This document shows, one piece after another, positions 60,198 to 64,000 of a stretch of 64,000 nt of DNA. The notes under the pieces were generated by a model. That model was not told where the DNA came from and did no database searches. It was given only the letters and a program-made list of their open reading frames with translations. Position numbers and translations under genes: made by a program. Source of the DNA: Marvinbryantia formatexigens. GTDB taxonomy: Bacteria; Bacillota; Clostridia; Oscillospirales; Ruminococcaceae. Each line of letters begins with the position of its first letter. The first letter of the stretch is position 1. The stretch spans positions 26,800-90,799 of the forward strand of contig JAETPU010000011.1 of assembly GCA_021771035.1 (NCBI GenBank), written 5' to 3'.

Positions 60198-61298
60198 GTG
60201 CCGAAAAAGCTGGCTTCCCTGATGTTCTTTTTCATCTTTCTGCTGCTTCCCATTGCCTGTGCGGTGCGTGCGGTGATAGCCCCCGCACCTGCAAAACCCT
60301 TTGCGTGGAGTAACCCGGGCGCCTCCCTGGATCAATACCTTCAGGACCAGTACCCCTTCTCATATCCACTGAAAAAGCTGCGGGCCCGCCTGGAATATGC
60401 CGCCGGCAAAAAGGAACAGAACGGTATTTTTTATACCCATGGCAGGCTCATTGAAAATATAGTAAATCCCGCTGTTTCCTACACCAACCAGAACACGGCC
60501 GCCTTGCGCAGCTACACGGCCAGCCAGGGAATCAATGCCTTATTCCTGCTGCTCCCCACCGCCTGCGCCGTGGATCAGGAGGAGCTGCCCAGCCACTCGG
60601 TGTCCCTGTTCGATCAGCGAACCTATCTGGAGCGGGTCTCCCAGTCCCTGCCCAAAAACATCCTGTCCCTGGACGCCTATCCCACCTTGTTCTCCAACCG
60701 TTCTCAAAAGCAGTACTACAACACCGATCCCAACTTTACTCCTGTAGGCGGCTATTCTATTTATACGGCGCTTTGTTCCCGGCTGGGGATTTCTCCCCAT
60801 GCCCTGACGGAGTATTCGGTGGAAAACGTAGCCTTTTCCTTTTTGGGCAGCCATTATGACACCCTGCCCTATTTCGACGTGACGGCTGATGTGCTCTCCC
60901 TGTACCGCCTGCAGGAGGGGACAGGCAGGGACGCCGCCTTTACAGTGGAGCGCACTGACGCCCACGGGAATACCACTGTTCAGGATGGCCTGTACGACTA
61001 TGCCATGCTCGATTCAGAGGATCCCCTGCAGATCTACCTGGGGCAGTCCGCCCCCATCCTCACTGTCCGAAACGCCGCGGCCGCCCAGCGCACCCTGCTG
61101 CTCTTTGCGGATGACACCGCCCGCAGCTATCTGCCCTTTTTGGCCGGGCATTATTCCAGCATCACCTGGGTAAACCTCAAGGAGGCGACTCCTCAGCAGC
61201 TTCAGGAGCTCTGTGCGTCCGAGTATGATCAAACTCTCTTCTGCTATTCCATTGAAACCTATCTCGCTTCCGACGAAATCACCAATCTTAACCCCTGA
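60198..61298 (+). CDS. DHHW/AlgX-like (SGNH-type) MBOAT partner, catalytic residues lost
   Basis: A 366-residue protein with an N-terminal membrane anchor (KKLASLMFFFIFLLLPIACA) and an extracytoplasmic SGNH-like domain, the usual partner of MBOAT O-acyltransferases. The family's D-H-H-W motif is replaced by NTDPNFTPVGGYSIYTALC (near 175), keeping the flanks, and the G-D-S nucleophile motif by LLLFADDTARSYLPFLAGHY (near 304). Fold landmarks such as IYTHGRLIENI remain. An acyl transfer to polysaccharide is thus unlikely. GTG start at 60198 after AAAGGAGGTGG. It follows the MBOAT gene by 53 bases. Confidence 0.82.
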   Translation: MPKKLASLMFFFIFLLLPIACAVRAVIAPAPAKPFAWSNPGASLDQYLQDQYPFSYPLKKLRARLEYAAGKKEQNGIFYTHGRLIENIVNPAVSYTNQNTAALRSYTASQGINALFLLLPTACAVDQEELPSHSVSLFDQRTYLERVSQSLPKNILSLDAYPTLFSNRSQKQYYNTDPNFTPVGGYSIYTALCSRLGISPHALTEYSVENVAFSFLGSHYDTLPYFDVTADVLSLYRLQEGTGRDAAFTVERTDAHGNTTVQDGLYDYAMLDSEDPLQIYLGQSAPILTVRNAAAAQRTLLLFADDTARSYLPFLAGHYSSITWVNLKEATPQQLQELCASEYDQTLFCYSIETYLASDEITNLNP

Positions 61299-61333
61299 GT
61301 CTGGTGATTTTCAATAAACTTTCGGCTGGGCCG

Positions 61334-61362
61334 TTTTCATTGTCCGGCGATTGTGATAGAAT
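61334..61362 (+). promoter_or_regulatory. Candidate promoter of the M24 peptidase gene
   Basis: TTTTCA (61334-61339), 17 bases, TAGAAT (61357-61362). The -35 box is weak. Confidence 0.4.
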
Positions 61363-61467
61363 CGGAGACGATGAGGGCCGGTTTTCACAACCGGCGGGGC
61401 TCCCCTTCCCAGCGGCATGGGGAAGCCCTCATTCTGCGAAAACCGCTGGAGAAAAGAGGACTATTTC

Positions 61468-62526
61468 ATGACCCAGCTAGAGCGTTTTGTTTCCAATTTC
61501 CCGGAAGGTGTCGATGCCGGCCTGGTAATTTCTTATCCGGCCCGTTATTATTTCACCAAGGTTTCCACCAGTAATGGTATTCTGATTATCACCAAGGAGC
61601 AGTCCTATTTTCTGACGGACGGCCGTTATATCGAGCTGTGCCGCAACAACATGAAGGGCTGCGAGGTCATCCTGATGGAGGACATCCCCTCCCAGGTTCG
61701 GGCTATCCTTCAAAAACACAATGTGAAAACCGTTGGCTGCGAGGTCAACTCCCTGACCTATACGGAGTTTATGCGCTATAAGGAGATGGTGGCCCCGGCA
61801 GTTCTCAGCGACAGCACCGCCTTTGTGGACGCCATTGACGATCAGAGAAGCGTCAAAACCGCGGATGAAATCGCCTGCCTGGAAAAGGCGCAGAATCTCA
61901 CGGATGAGGCCTTCCAGTATATCCTGACAAAAATCGAGCCCGGCAGAACCGAGCGGGAAATCGCCCTGGATCTGGAGTGGTATGTGCGCACTCATGGCAT
62001 CGATCGGATTGCCTTTGGCTTTATTGTAGTTTCCGGTAAGAATTCCTCCCTGCCTCACGGTGTGCCCAGCAACAAGCCCATCGAGAAGGGCGACTTCCTG
62101 ACCATCGACTTTGGCGTTATGGTGGACGGCCATCCCAGCGATATGACCCGTACTGTGGGTATCGGCCATGTCTCCGAGAAGCAAAAGGAAGTTTACAACA
62201 CCGTTCTGAAGGCACAGCTGGCTGCCTTTGATGTAATTAAGCCGGGCGTTATCTGCAAGGATGTGGACAAGGCCGCCCGGGATGTTATCACCGCCGCCGG
62301 GTATGGCCCCTATTTCGGCCACGGCCTGGGCCATGGGCTCTCCATTCACAAGCCCATGTTCAACAAAACCTGTGAAATCCCGCTGCAGCCGGGCATGGCG
62401 CTCTCTGTGGAGCCCGGAATCTATCTGCCCGGTGAGTTCGGCGTACGCATCGAGGACATCATGGTGTGCACCGAGGACGGCTACTATGATTTCACCAAGA
62501 CCCCGAAGGAGCTGCTGATCCTGTAA
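61468..62526 (+). CDS. Xaa-Pro dipeptidase/aminopeptidase, M24 family
   Basis: A 352-residue creatinase-fold peptidase. The N-terminal domain (VDAGLVISYPARYYFTKVST) is followed by the M24 barrel with five metal ligands: Asp in LTIDFGVMVDG, Asp in HPSDMTRTVGI, His in YFGHGLGHGLSIHKP, Glu in LSVEPGIYLPG and Glu in VRIEDIMVC. It removes residues before proline from peptides in the cytoplasm. Length fits the YqhT/PapA-type Firmicutes branch. The ATG at 61468 follows GGAGAAAAGAGG. A terminator follows and then the repeat block D. Confidence 0.95.
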   Translation: MTQLERFVSNFPEGVDAGLVISYPARYYFTKVSTSNGILIITKEQSYFLTDGRYIELCRNNMKGCEVILMEDIPSQVRAILQKHNVKTVGCEVNSLTYTEFMRYKEMVAPAVLSDSTAFVDAIDDQRSVKTADEIACLEKAQNLTDEAFQYILTKIEPGRTEREIALDLEWYVRTHGIDRIAFGFIVVSGKNSSLPHGVPSNKPIEKGDFLTIDFGVMVDGHPSDMTRTVGIGHVSEKQKEVYNTVLKAQLAAFDVIKPGVICKDVDKAARDVITAAGYGPYFGHGLGHGLSIHKPMFNKTCEIPLQPGMALSVEPGIYLPGEFGVRIEDIMVCTEDGYYDFTKTPKELLIL

Positions 62527-62547
62527 GGGAAACAATACTCGCACAAA

Positions 62548-62575
62548 AGGACGGGGATTCCCGTCCTTTTGTGCG
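62548..62575 (+). terminator. Rho-independent terminator of the M24 peptidase gene
   Basis: AAAGGACGGG pairs with CCCGTCCTTT around a four-base loop, then TTG. Confidence 0.85.
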
Positions 62576-62589
62576 TTTTCCGGCTTTCA

Positions 62590-64000
62590 CTGATTGAGTG
62601 CAAAGAACTCCCCCTTTTCTGGCCGTGCAGACCACCATTTGGAACTTGCTGCGGAGTTTTGAACTTGTTTCAAAACTCATGGAGGTGCTGTGGGATTACC
62701 GTTTCGGTAGAGCTCAGAGCACCTCCCGGCATTGAGCGGGCAGGGAGAGGAAAACTAAAAGTATAGTTTTTCTGAATTTGCATGAAATAGGGTGAATTGC
62801 ACCCATGCAAATTGTCATCCAATTTCCTACCCAAAGCCCTGCCGCCGGGATGCGGATAGTTCATTCTTGGCCTAGTAGTACGGCATCCCTTATGAGAATT
62901 GAAACAAGTTTCAATTCTCCGTGGCTAATGCTGGCAGAAAAGAACCCAAAGGCCACAAAGTAGGGGGCCAGCCCCCTACTTTGATGAACCCCCGGGTTAC
63001 GGCAGAACTTTCATAGACAGAACTAGAATTGACTACGGAAGTTTTGGGCTTGTTCCAAAACTTCAAAGGGACACTGAAGGACTAAGTCTAGAATCAAACT
63101 ACGGGTGTCCCGGTGCCCCTAGCTTTAGAAAGTGAGGAGAGTTTACGGGTCCTCACTTTCTACCAGCCTCTACTGATTGAGTGCAAAGAACTGCCCCAAA
63201 GGGGGAGATACCCAAGAGGGGGAACGCCTCTTGGGCGAATCTTTGCCTACTTTCTGTTCGGCAGAAAGTAGGTGCCCCGCGGCACAGCGGTTTGGGTGGG
63301 GAATTGGATGATAATCTTTTTGGGAGATAAAACCACTGTTTTTGTTGCCACGGCAATATTGGATTCCCTAAATCTAAATGGAAAAGTAGGATAGTTTTCA
63401 CTCATGCAGATTATCCTCCAATTCCTACCCAAAGCCCCTGCCGCCGGGATGCGGGTAGTTCATTCTTGGCCTAGTAATACAGCATCCCTTATGAGAATTG
63501 AAACAAGTTTCAATTCTCAGTAGTTATTACTAGCAGAAAAGTGCGCAAAGACTACAAAGCAAGGGGCTTTGAGTTTACCCCGCCGTTACGGTAGTTAATT
63601 AATAGACGGAAATAATAACTAAACTTGCATCAGCGGCATTAGAAAGTGAGGAGAGTTTACGGGTCCTCACTTTCTACCAGCCTCTACTGATTGAGTACAA
63701 AAAACTGCCCCAAAGGGGGAGATACCCAAGAGGGGGAACGCCTCTTGGGCGGCTCTTTCCCCCTTTTCTGGCCGTGCAGAAAAGGGGTGCCCCCGCGGCA
63801 TGAGCGGGCAGGGAGAGGAAAACTAAAAGTATAGTTTTTCTGAATTGGCATGAAAAAGGTGCAAGCCGCCCATGTGAATTGTCGTCCAATTCCTTCCCCA
63901 AGCCCTGCCGGGCGGCGAAACTTTCTGATAGCAGAAAGTTACCAAAGACTACAAAGGGGAGAGAGGATTTCGATTTTCCTCTCTCCCCTTTGAAACCCCA
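62590..64000 (+). repeat. Modular hairpin repeat, copy D (three units, running off the window)
   Basis: Three head-to-tail units begin at CTGATTGAG: D1 62590, D2 63173, D3 63687; D3 reaches the window end. The order of hairpins and linkers is the same as in copy B. Stems vary while pairing is kept: D2 has CCTACTTTCTG/CAGAAAGTAGG (63246-63272) where B has CCCCTTTTCTG/CAGAAAAGGGG, and D3 has CAAAGGGGAGAGAGGA with its full complement (63952-63992) where B and D1 have CAAAGTAGGGGGC/GCCCCC. D1 carries extra hairpins at 62654-62678 and about 62680-62727. No gene is supported in this stretch. Confidence 0.9.

Overview
The window looks like a chromosomal segment of a GC-rich (by eye in the high fifties percent), low-motility gut-type Clostridia, most likely Oscillospirales/Ruminococcaceae-like. 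The basis is strong AGGAGG ribosome-binding sites with frequent TTG and GTG starts, two T-box leaders (Phe and Cys), sigma-A type promoters, and Firmicutes-type families (DUF6809, TraX, LicD, RNase M5-like Toprim). No rRNA or tRNA gene was seen.

Layout. 1-8.2 kb: an AraC fragment facing a uroporphyrinogen-decarboxylase-like methyltransferase, TraX, a MATE exporter, a small thioredoxin/glutaredoxin, a polyprenyl-linked glycosyltransferase and a lipoprotein. 8.5-12.95 kb: pheS-pheT on the minus strand behind a Phe T-box leader. 13.36-27.2 kb: a compact podovirus-like particle cassette. It has a self-cleaving CI/LexA-type repressor, a divergent operator-rich consensus promoter, terS, terL, portal, scaffold, capsid with an Ig/CHB-like C-terminal domain, connector, nozzle-like protein, tail proteins, holin and amidase. 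No integrase, replication or excision gene is present. 27.5-29.3 kb: Bcp peroxiredoxin, MsrA and a tyrosine phosphatase. 29.5-35.9 kb: a lipoprotein, an orphan (alpha/alpha) toroid carbohydrate enzyme and metG. 36-39.5 kb: DUF6809, then cysE-cysS behind a Cys T-box. 40-43.3 kb: an AraC regulator divergent from a second UroD-like methyltransferase, an Xre regulator, a decayed CRISPR-like array and a nitroreductase. 43.5-48.1 kb: a phosphocholine-type surface polysaccharide locus (HTH-nucleotidyltransferase fusion, LicD, flippase, LicD). 48.5-62.5 kb: GH36 alpha-galactosidase, sugar epimerase, GNAT, methyltransferase, comEC, holA, RNase M5-like protein, an MBOAT/DHHW-like pair and an M24 peptidase.

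Three things stand out. (1) A family of large, modular, hairpin-built intergenic repeats occurs in four gaps (8.56, 36.4, 50.7 and 62.6 kb onward). Between copies the linkers are conserved while individual stems change sequence and keep their pairing, which suggests selection on structure. (2) The phage-derived cassette keeps packaging, capsid, tail and lysis genes open behind an inducible-type repressor while lacking replication and integration genes, so it is a candidate domesticated particle or gene-transfer-agent-like element as well as a possible prophage remnant. (3) The MBOAT protein and its DHHW/SGNH-like partner are both full length but have both lost their catalytic residues, which suggests a paired pseudoenzyme system.

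All assignments come from reading sequence and motifs; no database search or folding program was run.
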